A stretch of 64,000 bases of DNA from Croceitalea rosinachiae (GCF_031846445.1 NZ_JAVRHR010000001.1:1116001-1180000), one strand, 5' to 3'; positions 17,643 through 28,135 are shown, counted from the stretch's first letter. Notes: generated from the letters alone by a model not told the origin. Program-made: numbers and translations.

Positions 17643-18983
17643 TTACTGGTTTTGCAAGAGGGGGCGAAATTTTCGGCGAAACTTCCAGACCAAGGCACCA
17701 CCTCTTATGGCCATCCATACTACAAAAGAAATCCAAATGGCATAAAAGCCCCAGCCGAAGTATTTGCCTAAAAATAGTGTAGGGATAAAGCCCAAAAATG
17801 TAGCAGAGAGCAGCACATTCCGCAGATATTTCATTTCACCTAAGCCTTTGAAAAGACCATCAAACACAAAAGCCAGTGTGTTCATAGGCAATCCTAAAAT
17901 CACAATATAGAAGATGCCATAGAAGGTTTGCAAAACGATTGCCTCATTAGAGAAAATACGCCCTAGCGGGTAATAGAAAATGAACCCAAAAGCCATCAAA
18001 ACCAGACTGACCAGCATTCCATATGCAATGATTTTTTTAGCTAGAGACCAAAGTCCGCCGTAGTCTTTTTCACCCAGCAATTTGCCCCCCATACTGTTTC
18101 CAGCGGCTCCATATCCATCAATAAAAAAAGCGGAAAATAACCATAAATTGATAGCGATAGTATGGGCCCCAATAAATCGATCTCCGAGGGCTGTTGCTTC
18201 TCGAACGGCTATGATCAGTGCGGCGTTTAAGGCCAAAGCTCGCACAAATAAATTTAAACTCATAAAAATCAATCTTTTCAACTCTTTATTGAATGGAAAT
18301 CGAAGTTTTAAGCTGATATCGGTTTTAGAGCGAAGTAGAAAGAAAACTAGAATAGCCATAACGCCTTGCGAAATCAAACTCGCCCAGGCCGCACCTTCTA
18401 AATACATTGCCGGAATAAGTCCATTAATACCGTACACCATTATAAAATCAAGAATGATATTAAGTACTGCACCTATTATGGCAATGACCATAGGATAATA
18501 GGTATTTTGCAGGCCTCTAAAAATGCCAAAAACGGCAAACGTGAACAGGGTTAACGGAAACCCCCAAACACGAATAGAATAATACGAAACGCAGTATTCC
18601 AAAATCTTACCAGAGGCTTCAAACAACATAAAAATATCTTCAACTATAAAAATGGTACTTCCCAAAATAATTAAGCTGAGGGTAATATTTAGAGCTATAG
18701 CTTGCGCCGGTAAGTTCGCCACTTCTTTGATTTTACCTGCACCTAAATATTGTGAAATTATTGCCGAAATGGCACTTCGGGTTTGTCCAAGTACCCAAAT
18801 GAGCATGGATAAGAAAGAGCCCACAATGCCTGCTGCTGCTAAAGATTCTAATCCATCAACCGGAATATTACCTACAATTGCTGTGTCAGTAATGGATAGA
18901 ATTGGCTCTGCAATACCTGAAATAGTTGCCGGAATCGCCAACCGATTGATGTTTTTAAAAGTAACAGCGGTTTTGGTTATCAT
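17643..18983 (-). CDS. MATE-family efflux transporter (DinF-like)
   Basis: The protein has 446 residues with twelve predicted membrane helices in two similar halves, as in MATE antiporters: LAIPATISGIAEPILSITDTAIVG in helix 1 and the FRGLQNTYYPMVIA segment. It exports drugs or metabolites against Na+ or H+. The GNAT gene upstream ends 4 nt before this start, so the two are surely cotranscribed, with the enoyl-CoA hydratase-like gene probably third. Confidence 0.93.
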   Translation of the reverse strand: MITKTAVTFKNINRLAIPATISGIAEPILSITDTAIVGNIPVDGLESLAAAGIVGSFLSMLIWVLGQTRSAISAIISQYLGAGKIKEVANLPAQAIALNITLSLIILGSTIFIVEDIFMLFEASGKILEYCVSYYSIRVWGFPLTLFTFAVFGIFRGLQNTYYPMVIAIIGAVLNIILDFIMVYGINGLIPAMYLEGAAWASLISQGVMAILVFFLLRSKTDISLKLRFPFNKELKRLIFMSLNLFVRALALNAALIIAVREATALGDRFIGAHTIAINLWLFSAFFIDGYGAAGNSMGGKLLGEKDYGGLWSLAKKIIAYGMLVSLVLMAFGFIFYYPLGRIFSNEAIVLQTFYGIFYIVILGLPMNTLAFVFDGLFKGLGEMKYLRNVLLSATFLGFIPTLFLGKYFGWGFYAIWISFVVWMAIRGGALVWKFRRKFRPLLQNQ

Positions 18984-18987
18984 TGGG

Positions 18988-19488
18988 CTACAAAACTAGT
19001 TCATAGCAATGAAAAGGATGAGTGCTTTGTTTAGGAAAAAAGATATCCCCTAATCTTTTATATCCTCTTGTTTCATAAAATTGTTGATTGCGCTTGTTCT
19101 GAGAAAAGGTGTCAAGTCTAATAGAGCTGTAGTCATTTTCTTTAGCAAAGTGTTCTGCAAAATCCATTAACTTTTGAGCATAGCCTTTGCCCTGAAATTT
19201 TGGATGGACACCTAAGCGATGGATATAAATATTGTTCTTATTTTTAGTCAACCACTCGACCGGAACATATTCTTCATCCATTAAAGTAGAAATTACAATT
19301 ATTCCTATAATTTTTTCTTCTTTGACTAAAACAAAAAGCTCATCTCGCTTTAAATCATTTAAAAAAACCTGTTCAGAAGGGTAGTGGTCATTCCATTGAA
19401 AAATGCCTTTTTGCTCCATAACGGCAGCGCAGGCCCTTGTTATTGTTAGAATATCACTTATTTCAGATAACTTTGCACGTCGTATCAT
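18988..19488 (-). CDS. GNAT-family N-acetyltransferase
   Basis: This 166-residue protein has the acetyl-CoA-binding motif A (IYIHRLGVHPKFQGKGYAQKL, with Q/RxxGxG/A as QGKGYA) and motif B around SIRLDTFSQNKRNQQFYETRGY. The substrate is unknown. It is the first gene of the GNAT-MATE unit, and the co-location could mean modification and export of the same toxic compound (inference). Confidence 0.92.
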   Translation of the reverse strand: MIRRAKLSEISDILTITRACAAVMEQKGIFQWNDHYPSEQVFLNDLKRDELFVLVKEEKIIGIIVISTLMDEEYVPVEWLTKNKNNIYIHRLGVHPKFQGKGYAQKLMDFAEHFAKENDYSSIRLDTFSQNKRNQQFYETRGYKRLGDIFFPKQSTHPFHCYELVL

Positions 19489-19541
19489 GAATTGATTTCG
19501 ATTAAATTGTAAATTTAGAGTATAATACTAATAACCAGACC

Positions 19542-20339
19542 ATGAACAATATTTTGGTACCGCTGGGCACAGCGCCGGACTCACATGAAACTTTAAAATA
19601 TGCCATAGATTTTGCCGCTGACTTTGGGGCAAGTGTATTTATTATGGATGTATTCGTAGTAAGCACAGGAGCGGGCAGTTTAGGCAATGTGACAGAAAAA
19701 GTAACTAGTACTAGCCGAGAAAAAATTAAAGAATTAGTCTCAAACATAGACACTAAGGGAGTAGATGTGAAAATTGCTTCTTATAATGGGGACATTATTG
19801 ATGGGCTTAAAGAGATAACTAAAGAACTTGAAATTGATTTGATTATTATCGCCCCTAGAAGTAATGATATTAATGAGGAATTGTATTTAGGTAATACCTC
19901 GGGGCGTATTATCAAGCAAACTGATATTCCCACGCTGATTGTTCCAAAGGCTACCTCGTATAAGCCTATTGAGAGTATTTTAACTGCGTTTAAATCTGGG
20001 ATTTTAAAACGCAGCAAGATATTGTATCCATTGGTAAGTATAATGCGCAAGAATAAGGCAACTGTAAACCTTTTACTTGTAAAAACTCCTGGTTATAAAG
20101 AAGAAGATTTACAAATAAATACGGCATTATTAGATGTAAGTAGAAACCTCATCATTTCTGAAAACCCAACTACTTACCTTGGTGTTTTGGAACATTTACA
20201 TGATAAGAATCCAGATATGCTTTGTGTGTTCAGAAGAAAACGAGGTTTTTTCAAAAAGCTTTGGGAGAAAAGCACTGTTCCCAAAGCGGAGTTTTATGCC
20301 ACTGTTCCGGTATTGGTTCTTAGTGCCAAAAAGGACTGA
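19542..20339 (+). CDS. Universal stress protein (tandem-domain length)
   Basis: The protein has 265 residues. The first UspA domain is clear (NNILVPLGTAPDSHETLKYA at the start; GNTSGRIIKQTDIPTLIVP, the G-x2-G ATP-site end, near 135). The second half (about 145-265) keeps a Usp-like fold length but has lost the ATP-binding glycines, ending VPVLVLSAKK. It is divergent from the GNAT gene and 52 nt upstream of tRNA-Ala. A TAAATTTA element at 19510 may be its -7 box (TTG at 19492, 15-nt spacing, so weak). Confidence 0.88.
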   Translation: MNNILVPLGTAPDSHETLKYAIDFAADFGASVFIMDVFVVSTGAGSLGNVTEKVTSTSREKIKELVSNIDTKGVDVKIASYNGDIIDGLKEITKELEIDLIIIAPRSNDINEELYLGNTSGRIIKQTDIPTLIVPKATSYKPIESILTAFKSGILKRSKILYPLVSIMRKNKATVNLLLVKTPGYKEEDLQINTALLDVSRNLIISENPTTYLGVLEHLHDKNPDMLCVFRRKRGFFKKLWEKSTVPKAEFYATVPVLVLSAKKD

Positions 20340-20352
20340 TTTTCATAGTATT

Positions 20353-20382
20353 TTGAAATTGGGCTAAAAAGTATTTCCTTTG
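20353..20382 (+). promoter_or_regulatory. Probable promoter of tRNA-Ala
   Basis: TTG at 20353-20355 and TTCCTTTG at 20375-20382 (one change from TAnnTTTG) are 19 nt apart, the spacing used by the Bacteroidetes housekeeping sigma factor. The tRNA begins 9 nt after it. Confidence 0.4.
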
Positions 20383-20389
20383 CCCATTC

Positions 20390-20622
<233 letters not shown>

Positions 20623-20750
20623 TTATTACAAAAAACCTCAACTAATTATTAATCAATTTGTTGGGGTTTTCTCCATTTATATTTTACCCTCAAAAAGATT
20701 TGTCGTTTGGCGCATGAACATGAGAAGAAGTACATTAGTGTTGCTATTTA

Positions 20751-21167
20751 TTATTCTTCTGAAATTGCCCCTATTACATCCTTAATACATTTTTGTCGAC
20801 AGGCTCTCACTCTGTTGATTTCCCTCCATATCGCATCGTCAGACTCTTCATCATAGTTCAGTTGGCATGACTTAAGAGCATTTCTATAAACTATCTCCTC
20901 CGGTATGATACAACCCCGATATCCAGAAAGATCATTTAAGTTCAGCCCATAACATCGTTCCATTTGCACACTAAATGCATTGTAAGCGATGGTTTGACAT
21001 TCTGAAAGATTGTTCTGCGCGCCTTTAAGAATGCCATCGAAGTCTAGGACGCAGGCTTCTTGACATTTGTTAATAGCATCTAGCGAATAATTCACCGTTT
21101 GTTTGTTGTTGTCCTTGCAAGAACATAGCACTATAAATAAAGCTAATAAACTGATTTTTTGTACCAT
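20751..21167 (-). CDS. Cysteine-rich lipoprotein of unknown function
   Basis: The ATG at 21167 (MVQKISLLALFIV) gives 138 residues. The longer frame to 21200 has an unlikely leader. A lipoprotein signal ends in VLCSC. The mature part has eight Cys, including CQEAC near the N-terminus and CRQKC near the C-terminus, plus several single ones. Paired CxxxC motifs on helices suggest a disulfide-stapled helical hairpin, as in CHCH-like folds (inference). No family is recognised. Confidence 0.65.
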   Translation of the reverse strand: MVQKISLLALFIVLCSCKDNNKQTVNYSLDAINKCQEACVLDFDGILKGAQNNLSECQTIAYNAFSVQMERCYGLNLNDLSGYRGCIIPEEIVYRNALKSCQLNYDEESDDAIWREINRVRACRQKCIKDVIGAISEE

Positions 21168-21533
21168 AACTTCAAATTTAACAAGAAGTAAGTTAGTCAT
21201 TTTTCAACTAACGACCTCAGTTTTTCAAGCCCTAAAGAACCTAACGATTTTTTGAAAACCGCTCGACTACTAAAACAGTTTCAGGAACTGGCCTTTTAAG
21301 GAATAGGTTTGAGAAGAAGTGTTTTTGCTATTATTTGAGGAAGCGAATTAAAATTGTAGGATGAAAATATTCTATTTTGCATGTGATATTATTCAAATAT
21401 TTCTTTGAAAAACAGGATGTTTATTATCTCCTTTTACCTCTTATTAATTAAAGGTTATATTTAGAATTAAGAAAGACAAAACATTTTTTTTTGAGTACTT
21501 TGGTTTTACATTAAAGTAGAATAAATCTCTTAG
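21168..21533. other. Intergenic region upstream of the ECF sigma gene
   Basis: These 366 nt hold no gene that I can support. The left part is divergent leader of the Cys-rich lipoprotein gene. The right part is very AT-rich, with T9 at 21486-21494 just before TTGAGTACTTTGG. No perfect TAnnTTTG box is seen, so the sigma-gene promoter is undefined. Confidence 0.5.
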
Positions 21534-22085
21534 ATGTTAAAGAAACAACTTTTCATAAGACTTAAAAAATCGGATGAAATAGCTTTTAAAAAGTTGTTTG
21601 AAATGTACTATCCTAAAGTCAAATCCTTTCTTGTTGCCTCTAATTTGCAAAAAGATTTAGATGATATTCTTCAAGAAACATTCATCATTATTTGGAATAA
21701 GCGAGAAAATATAGATTTAGAGAAATCCTTTGATTCTTACATTTTTACCATTGCAAAAAATCTTGCTTTAAAGAACTTACGAAAACAAATCATTGGTGAT
21801 ATTGAATCTTTAAAAATTGAAGTAAAAGATTCTACTATTCCTGTAGATAAAATGCTGGATATTCGACTCTACGATAAAAAGATAAGATCTTCAATTGCTA
21901 ATTTACCGCCACAATCAAGAACTGTATTTCAAATGAAACGCTATGAAGGGTTGACCACCAAAGAAGTAGCACAAAAAATGGGTATTTCACCTAAGACAGT
22001 TGAAAATTATATGAATTCCGCCTTGTCTTCACTCAAAAAAGAATTGCGATATCTGGCCAGTCTTATCCTATTATTTCTTCAATAA
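21534..22085 (+). CDS. ECF RNA polymerase sigma factor (FecI-like, Bacteroidetes type)
   Basis: The 183-residue protein has sigma region 2 (FKKLFEMYYPKVKSF; DDILQETFIIIWNKR, residues about 20-65) and region 4 (LPPQSRTVFQMKRYEGLTTK followed by EVAQKMGISPKTVENY, about 120-165). It is the Bacteroidetes expansion type that pairs with a FecR anti-sigma and a SusC with an STN domain. It should direct polymerase to the locus downstream when FecR releases it. FecR begins 104 nt later. Confidence 0.95.
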   Translation: MLKKQLFIRLKKSDEIAFKKLFEMYYPKVKSFLVASNLQKDLDDILQETFIIIWNKRENIDLEKSFDSYIFTIAKNLALKNLRKQIIGDIESLKIEVKDSTIPVDKMLDIRLYDKKIRSSIANLPPQSRTVFQMKRYEGLTTKEVAQKMGISPKTVENYMNSALSSLKKELRYLASLILLFLQ

Positions 22086-22189
22086 GCATCGTTAACAACA
22101 AAAATATATTTTCATAACGTTTTGACAACATGTTCCTCTAGGGTGCAAATACCTCAATTTAGATATATCTATAAAGTAGATTATAATTT

Positions 22190-23158
22190 ATGACGTCCAT
22201 CAAAAATATTTGGAACAAGTACAAGAAAGGAACAGCAACTTCTAAAGAAAAAGCAGAGCTTTTGGAAGCTCTTAATAAAAATGATGCTGATTTTGAAGAA
22301 GTTTTGCATGCAAATTGGAAAAAATCAAATTCAATTAAGGTAAGTAATAAAGAAAAAAATGTTGCATGGAATAAGCTCGCTGATACAATTGGTATTAGAA
22401 AACGCAGTGTTATTAGACTATATCAATATGGAGCTGCGGCAGGTTTGGCTGCATTAATTGCATTGTCTGTTTTCTTGTATTCAGCCACTAACAATATTGT
22501 AGAGGTGCAAGTCACATCCGGTGAACAAATAAAACAAGTGCTCTTGCCTGATGGTTCGAAAGTTTGGGTCAATCATGGTTCATCTATTTCCTATCCAAAA
22601 AAATTCGAATCAGAATCAAGAAATCTAGTTTTAGAAGGGAATGCTTTTTTTGAGGTTGAAAAAAACCCATCAAAGCCTTTTACTGTTGAAACTGATGGGC
22701 TTTTGGTTAAAGTACTCGGAACATCATTTGACATATCCAATTTTAAAGATGAACCTTCTACTGTTTCAGTCAAAAGTGGAAAAGTGGAGGTTTCACATAT
22801 TGCTTCCGATTCTAAAATTACTCTAGTTAAAGGTGAGCAATCCAATTATGATTTAAAGCTCGGTAACTTGGTAAAAACCGCTTTCGATTCAATGTCAATC
22901 ATGGCATGGAGAAATGACACGTTACACTTTGAGAACCTAGAATTGGGTCAGGCTATTAGGCAGATAGAACGGAAATATGGCGTGCGTATTCTTTGCTCAA
23001 ATTCTGAACTTCTTAAAACTAAAATTAGGGCAAGCTATAAAAGTGAATCATTAGATACAGTGCTTACAGATTTGGCTTTTATGACTGACTTTGATTTTGA
23101 TAAAAATGAAAAAAATAACGAGATCACACTAAAACCCAACTACATGAACAAGAACTGA
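22190..23158 (+). CDS. FecR-family anti-sigma factor
   Basis: The protein has 322 residues: a cytoplasmic N-terminal domain (1-80), one membrane helix (about 82-101, YGAAAGLAALIALSVFLY), a periplasmic FecR domain (VLLPDGSKVWVNHGSSISYP; EGNAFFEVEKNPSKPFTVET; VKVLGTSFDISNF) and a C-terminal DUF4974 domain (LHFENLELGQAIRQIERKYG) that resembles STN. It holds the ECF sigma factor inactive until the outer-membrane SusC/STN domain signals. It is the second gene of the unit and ends 88 nt before susC. Confidence 0.95.
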   Translation: MTSIKNIWNKYKKGTATSKEKAELLEALNKNDADFEEVLHANWKKSNSIKVSNKEKNVAWNKLADTIGIRKRSVIRLYQYGAAAGLAALIALSVFLYSATNNIVEVQVTSGEQIKQVLLPDGSKVWVNHGSSISYPKKFESESRNLVLEGNAFFEVEKNPSKPFTVETDGLLVKVLGTSFDISNFKDEPSTVSVKSGKVEVSHIASDSKITLVKGEQSNYDLKLGNLVKTAFDSMSIMAWRNDTLHFENLELGQAIRQIERKYGVRILCSNSELLKTKIRASYKSESLDTVLTDLAFMTDFDFDKNEKNNEITLKPNYMNKN

Positions 23159-23246
23159 AAAATGAAAAAAGGGTTGAAACCAGTGCAATGGTCCCAACCC
23201 ACAAAAAGAAATTTACTAAAGCAAATAAATCTCTAATTACAAACAT

Positions 23247-26200
23247 ATGAAAACCAACAAATATGGCAAACAACGGTTTGCTATTTACAAACTCTTTATA
23301 ACAGTACTTCTTTTCAGTATTTCATTACATGCCCAAGCAAATAATTTTGAAAATATCAAAATTAGTATTGAAGCTGAAAACAAGAAAATAGATGAAATAT
23401 TTAAAAACATAGAAGAAAAAACGCCATTCTCATTTCGCTATTCTAACGATATTTTGGAGAACCAACTCGAATTCTCATTTAACTACAAAGACGTTCTTCT
23501 CAAAACAGTTTTGGATGATATAGGCAAGAAAGCTAATCTGGTTTACAAAATTTCAGACACTAACATTTCTGTAAAAAAATCAATGCAACAACGTTTCATT
23601 ATGGGGAGTGTCCTAGATGAATCAGGGGCTCCAATACCTGGTGCCACCGTTCTTGTAAAAGGCAGTGATACAGGAGTTGTAACCGATTTTGATGGTAAGT
23701 TCAGTATACAGGCCTCTATAGGTGATGTGCTTGTTTTTTCTTATTTAGGCTTTACTACAACAGAAGTTTCTATTGGTGATCAGACAGAATTGACCGTTAC
23801 TTTAACAGAGAATGTGGATAAATTACAGGAGGTTATTGTTTATGGTTATGGTACAGGAACAAAAGAAAAATTTAATGGAGCTGTTTCAAAAGTAGAAACC
23901 GAGAAACTGAATAACTTTTCTTCTGCTAATTTTGAGCAAGCCCTGGCTGGTAATATTGCAGGTGTGCAAGTTGTTGGTAATGGAAAGAACCCTGGTGAAA
24001 ATTCAGTTATTCAGATTCGAGGTTTGAATACATTAACAGCTGGCACTAATCCATTAATTGTTGTTGATGGCAATCCACTTTCTGAAGGTTCTTCTTTTAG
24101 TTCAATCAGTACTCAAGATATTGAGTCCATAAACATCTTAAAAGATGCTGCTTCGGCTGCAATATATGGTTCAAGGGCCTCCAATGGGGTAATTTTGATT
24201 ACTACAAAAAAAGGTCGCAAAGGAAACTTAAAAGTTACTTATGATACTTATTACGGTTTCCAAGACCGAATAGATAACTTCGCATTGGCTGATGCGTTTG
24301 ATACGGCACTTTTTGATCTTGATGCTCGTAATTTTGGTTATGTTTCAGGTGGTTCTGGAAGAAGTGTCAATGACGATAATGCCACACGTGATGCTAATGG
24401 TGGTGGAAAACGTAGTAGAGTACAACCTTTTCTACAAGACTATATAAATGGTCAATCTGGTTTAACCAATACCAATTGGACAGATGCGGTCTTTAGAACA
24501 GCTAGCCAACAGAACCATTATATTAATTTGAGCGGAGGTACCGAAAAAACAGATTATTCTGTGTCTTTCGGTTATCTAGATCAGGAAAATATTATCATCA
24601 GTTCTGATTATAAGCGTTACACGACCAATTTTCAGTTGAATACGCAGGTCAGCGATAGAATTCGTTTTGGTATAACCTCCAATATCTCCTTGGTTAACTC
24701 AAACCCAACTGGTGAAAGAGGTTGGTCTTCGCATGAAACAGGGGTAAACAGACAACCCGATCCCGCATATGCTATTGTACTTATGCATCCGTATTATCCA
24801 ATTTATAATGCGGACGGTTCTTTTGCCATTGCGAATCAAATAGATGATAACAATGATAATTGGGATGGTCCAATATCTGAAAACGTCGTTGCAAAGGCAG
24901 AACTAACAGATTTTTTTGAACGCCGTCTTAGAGTTTTTGGAAACACTTATGTGGAATTTGATATCTGGGACGGTATTCGTTTCAAAACTTCATTTGGAGG
25001 GGATTACAATACTATTTTTTCAGAATTCTTTGCTCCTTCCAATATTGGGAACTACAGAACCCCAGTTGAAAATAATCTAGCAATTGCATTTGAAAATAAT
25101 GATAGAAGGGAAAATTACATTACCGAAAATCTATTGACTTATAATAATACTTTTGGAAAGCACACAATTGACGCTCTATTTGGATTCAGTTATCAGCAAG
25201 AAAGCTTTTTTAGGACACGTTTAGAAAGCAACAATTTTGCTGATGACAACCTTCGAAATATTGCTGGAGCTACCAATCCTTCCTCTGAAGTAGCTAGAAG
25301 TAAATGGGCTCTAACTTCTTATTTCAGTAGACTGCAATATGACTACGATGGCAGATATTTAATATCTGGTTCTTTGAGAAGAGATGGCTCTTCAAGATTT
25401 GGAGCAAATACTAAGTTCGGTAATTTCGCTTCCCTTTCTGGTGGTTGGGTTTTGAGCAATGAAACTTTTTTTCCAGAAGACAGGTTAGTAAGCTTTGCTA
25501 AGCTAAGAGCTAGTTGGGGGCAAACAGGAAATAATCAAATTGGTGATTTTGCCGCAATTGCACTTGTAGAACCTGACAACTATGTTATTGATAACCAATT
25601 GGTTTCGGGCTCATTCACAAGAACTTCTCCAAACCCTGATCTTTCTTGGGAAACCAATACTGCCCTGAACTTAGGTCTAGATTTAGGTTTCTTAAACAAT
25701 AAGCTGTTCTTAACCGCAGAATACTACAACTCAAAAACAACAGATCTTCTTTTGGACGTCCCAGTTCCACAACAATCGGGGTTTTCGCAATCATTGCAGA
25801 ACATAGGTGAATTGGAGAATAGGGGCTTTGAATTTGAAGTACGCGGAAGCAATTTTAAAATTGGTGACTTCGCATTAGGTTTTAATGCCAACCTTACAAC
25901 CAATAAAAATGAAGTTATAGCGCTGGGTGAAGGACAAGACCAGATTATTACCAGTAATGGTGGTATGGGTTTTTTAACTAAAGTTGGTGGTAGTATCGCC
26001 GAGTTTTATACTTACGATATTGTTGGGGTTTACAGAACGCAAGAACAATTAGATGCTGAAACCATTTCTCCTTTAGCAGGAACCGAGGTTGGAGACTACG
26101 TAGTCAGAGATGTAAATGGTGATGGAGAAATTACCCCAGATGATAGAACTACATTGGGACAATACAATCCAGAATTCACTTATGGTTTTGGCATCAACTT

Positions 26201-26690
26201 AAATTATAAGGGCTTTGATTTTAATGCGCAATTTACAGGTATTGAAGGAAGAAAAGTAACTGATAATATGCTTTATGATGCGGAGAGTGGAGAAGGCTTC
26301 TTTGTTCCAACCCAGTATTATGTTGACAATTATTTTAACGATAGAAATCCTGATGGATTTTTCAGAAGGCCTGATTTCTCAAGTTTCTCTTCAGCGGGTA
26401 GGCTAACTCGAGCGTCAAGCTTGTCTGTTTATGATGCTGATTATTTCAGATTACGAAGTGTTCAACTTGGATACAATTTCCAGCCAGTAATAACCGATTA
26501 CCTAGGTATTAATTCCCTAAGACTCTATATGACAGGAAACAATATTTTCAATATAACGAATTATAGAGGATACAATTCTGACGGTATTACGGCTACCAGT
26601 AACGAATCTCAAACCTTAACAAGAGGATTTATAAATTCTACCAGTCCATTAACTCGATTTGTGGCCCTTGGATTAAACGTTAAATTTTAA
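23247..26690 (+). CDS. SusC/RagA-family TonB-dependent transporter with STN signalling domain
   Basis: This 1147-residue outer-membrane protein has a signal peptide (1-32, ends LHAQA), an STN secretin/TonB signalling domain (about 35-110), a carboxypeptidase-regulatory-like beta-sandwich (about 115-200, GAPIPGATVLVKGSDTG), the TonB-box-like LQEVIVYGYG, a plug domain (ending GSRASNGVILITTKKG), and a 22-strand barrel finishing FVALGLNVKF. The STN domain marks it as the sensor that triggers FecR and the ECF factor. It imports the ligand captured by the SusD-like partner encoded 17 nt downstream. Tandem GDPD genes suggest a glycerophosphodiester-type substrate (inference). Confidence 0.96.
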   Translation: MKTNKYGKQRFAIYKLFITVLLFSISLHAQANNFENIKISIEAENKKIDEIFKNIEEKTPFSFRYSNDILENQLEFSFNYKDVLLKTVLDDIGKKANLVYKISDTNISVKKSMQQRFIMGSVLDESGAPIPGATVLVKGSDTGVVTDFDGKFSIQASIGDVLVFSYLGFTTTEVSIGDQTELTVTLTENVDKLQEVIVYGYGTGTKEKFNGAVSKVETEKLNNFSSANFEQALAGNIAGVQVVGNGKNPGENSVIQIRGLNTLTAGTNPLIVVDGNPLSEGSSFSSISTQDIESINILKDAASAAIYGSRASNGVILITTKKGRKGNLKVTYDTYYGFQDRIDNFALADAFDTALFDLDARNFGYVSGGSGRSVNDDNATRDANGGGKRSRVQPFLQDYINGQSGLTNTNWTDAVFRTASQQNHYINLSGGTEKTDYSVSFGYLDQENIIISSDYKRYTTNFQLNTQVSDRIRFGITSNISLVNSNPTGERGWSSHETGVNRQPDPAYAIVLMHPYYPIYNADGSFAIANQIDDNNDNWDGPISENVVAKAELTDFFERRLRVFGNTYVEFDIWDGIRFKTSFGGDYNTIFSEFFAPSNIGNYRTPVENNLAIAFENNDRRENYITENLLTYNNTFGKHTIDALFGFSYQQESFFRTRLESNNFADDNLRNIAGATNPSSEVARSKWALTSYFSRLQYDYDGRYLISGSLRRDGSSRFGANTKFGNFASLSGGWVLSNETFFPEDRLVSFAKLRASWGQTGNNQIGDFAAIALVEPDNYVIDNQLVSGSFTRTSPNPDLSWETNTALNLGLDLGFLNNKLFLTAEYYNSKTTDLLLDVPVPQQSGFSQSLQNIGELENRGFEFEVRGSNFKIGDFALGFNANLTTNKNEVIALGEGQDQIITSNGGMGFLTKVGGSIAEFYTYDIVGVYRTQEQLDAETISPLAGTEVGDYVVRDVNGDGEITPDDRTTLGQYNPEFTYGFGINLNYKGFDFNAQFTGIEGRKVTDNMLYDAESGEGFFVPTQYYVDNYFNDRNPDGFFRRPDFSSFSSAGRLTRASSLSVYDADYFRLRSVQLGYNFQPVITDYLGINSLRLYMTGNNIFNITNYRGYNSDGITATSNESQTLTRGFINSTSPLTRFVALGLNVKF

Positions 26691-26707
26691 ATCAAAAGAT
26701 TGATAAA

Positions 26708-28126
26708 ATGAAAATTTATAAATACATATTCTTATTGACGACAGTTTCACTAAGTTTTATTGCTTGTGAAGACGAATTAGATATTATTCCTATAACAGAA
26801 AAATCTGCAAACAGCTTTTTTTCCAATGAGGCTGAAATTGAAAGTGCTATAATTGGTGCCTATGGACAATTGCAAAACAATGGGTTATATGGTCTTGATT
26901 TAATTGGAGTTGGAGAAATTTCTGCAGAAGACACTTTTGAAGAAATCGCAGCAAATGACGGAGGCCGTTTTGGCCAGTTAGATGATTTTTCTACCAATGC
27001 TGGCAATGACTTAGTTGGGGACATTTGGAGAGAATCTTATGAAGGTATTCAACGCGTAAACGTAGTTTTAAATAGAATTACTGATATCGAGTTTGAAGAT
27101 GCTTCTCTAAAAACCAATCGTATTGGAGAAATGAAGTTTATTCGTGCTTTACTTTACTACAATCTAGTTCGCTTGTATGGAGATGTACCGTTAGTTGTAG
27201 AAGAAACGGAAAGCCCTTTTGACTTTTTTGGTCAAGGTCGTACCCCATCAACAGAAGTCTATGCCCAGATAGAGCTAGATTTAACGGAAGCAACTCAAGA
27301 TTTACCAACTACAAAGGCTCCTGGAAGGCCTGCTAATGGGGCAGCAAGGGCTTTACTTGCTGATGTACAGATGACTCAGGGTAATTTTTCTACTGCACTA
27401 GCAAATTTAGAAGCTGTAGTAAATTCAGGGGAATATGAGTTGATGCCTACCACTTCTGATATTTTTGGAGTGGCAAATGAAGGAAATCCAGAAATTCTTT
27501 TTGAAATTCAGTATGCAAGTGGATTTAATGCTGACGGAAGTGACGAAGGAAGTTCAGCTGGGTCTCAGTTCAGACCTTCTGGAACAACTGCAAATGCAAA
27601 AGGTCACAATTTGCCAACTCAAGCTTTCATTGATTCTTTTGAAGCTGGTGACACCAGACTTGATGATTACGTTACGGTAGACCCTGATGCCAACCCTTTT
27701 TACTTCTTAACAAAGTACGAGGTTTCAGCAACTGGTGCTGATGATGGGGGTAGTGATCACCTAATCATTCGCTTCGCAGATGTAGTATTGAAATATGCGG
27801 AAGCATTGAATGAGAATAACCAAACTGCTGAAGCAATCACGCAATTAAATAGCATTCGTTCCAGAGCTGGATTAGCCGAAACAACGGCAACTAGCCAGGC
27901 CGATGTAAGAGCAGCTATTAGACAAGAACGCAGATTTGAATTCATTGGTGAAGGTAAAAGGTGGTTTGACCTCAAGCGTTATGGTACTGCTGTAGAAGTA
28001 ATGAACGCTTTTTTTGGAAGTACCGGAGCAAACGTAACCATTGACAATAACAATTTGGTTTTGCCTATTCCGCAAAGTCAAATTGATACTGATCCTGATT
28101 TTATAGAACAAAACCCTGGGTATTAG
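26708..28126 (+). CDS. SusD/RagB-family surface lipoprotein
   Basis: The protein has 472 residues and a lipoprotein signal ending SFIACED. The SusD superfamily pattern is present: an early TPR-like part (FIRALLYYNLVRLYGDVPLV) and the C-terminal signatures IIRFADVVLKYAEALN, IRQERRFEFIGEGKRWFDLK and LVLPIPQSQIDTDP. It forms the substrate-binding lid on the SusC barrel. It lies 17 nt after susC. A strong terminator follows. Confidence 0.96.
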   Translation: MKIYKYIFLLTTVSLSFIACEDELDIIPITEKSANSFFSNEAEIESAIIGAYGQLQNNGLYGLDLIGVGEISAEDTFEEIAANDGGRFGQLDDFSTNAGNDLVGDIWRESYEGIQRVNVVLNRITDIEFEDASLKTNRIGEMKFIRALLYYNLVRLYGDVPLVVEETESPFDFFGQGRTPSTEVYAQIELDLTEATQDLPTTKAPGRPANGAARALLADVQMTQGNFSTALANLEAVVNSGEYELMPTTSDIFGVANEGNPEILFEIQYASGFNADGSDEGSSAGSQFRPSGTTANAKGHNLPTQAFIDSFEAGDTRLDDYVTVDPDANPFYFLTKYEVSATGADDGGSDHLIIRFADVVLKYAEALNENNQTAEAITQLNSIRSRAGLAETTATSQADVRAAIRQERRFEFIGEGKRWFDLKRYGTAVEVMNAFFGSTGANVTIDNNNLVLPIPQSQIDTDPDFIEQNPGY

Positions 28127-28135
28127 ATTTAAAAC

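Noticed and set aside
26136..28110. Minus-strand frames of 72-79 codons opposite susC/susD
   Set aside because: They are antisense shadows of well-supported outer-membrane proteins.
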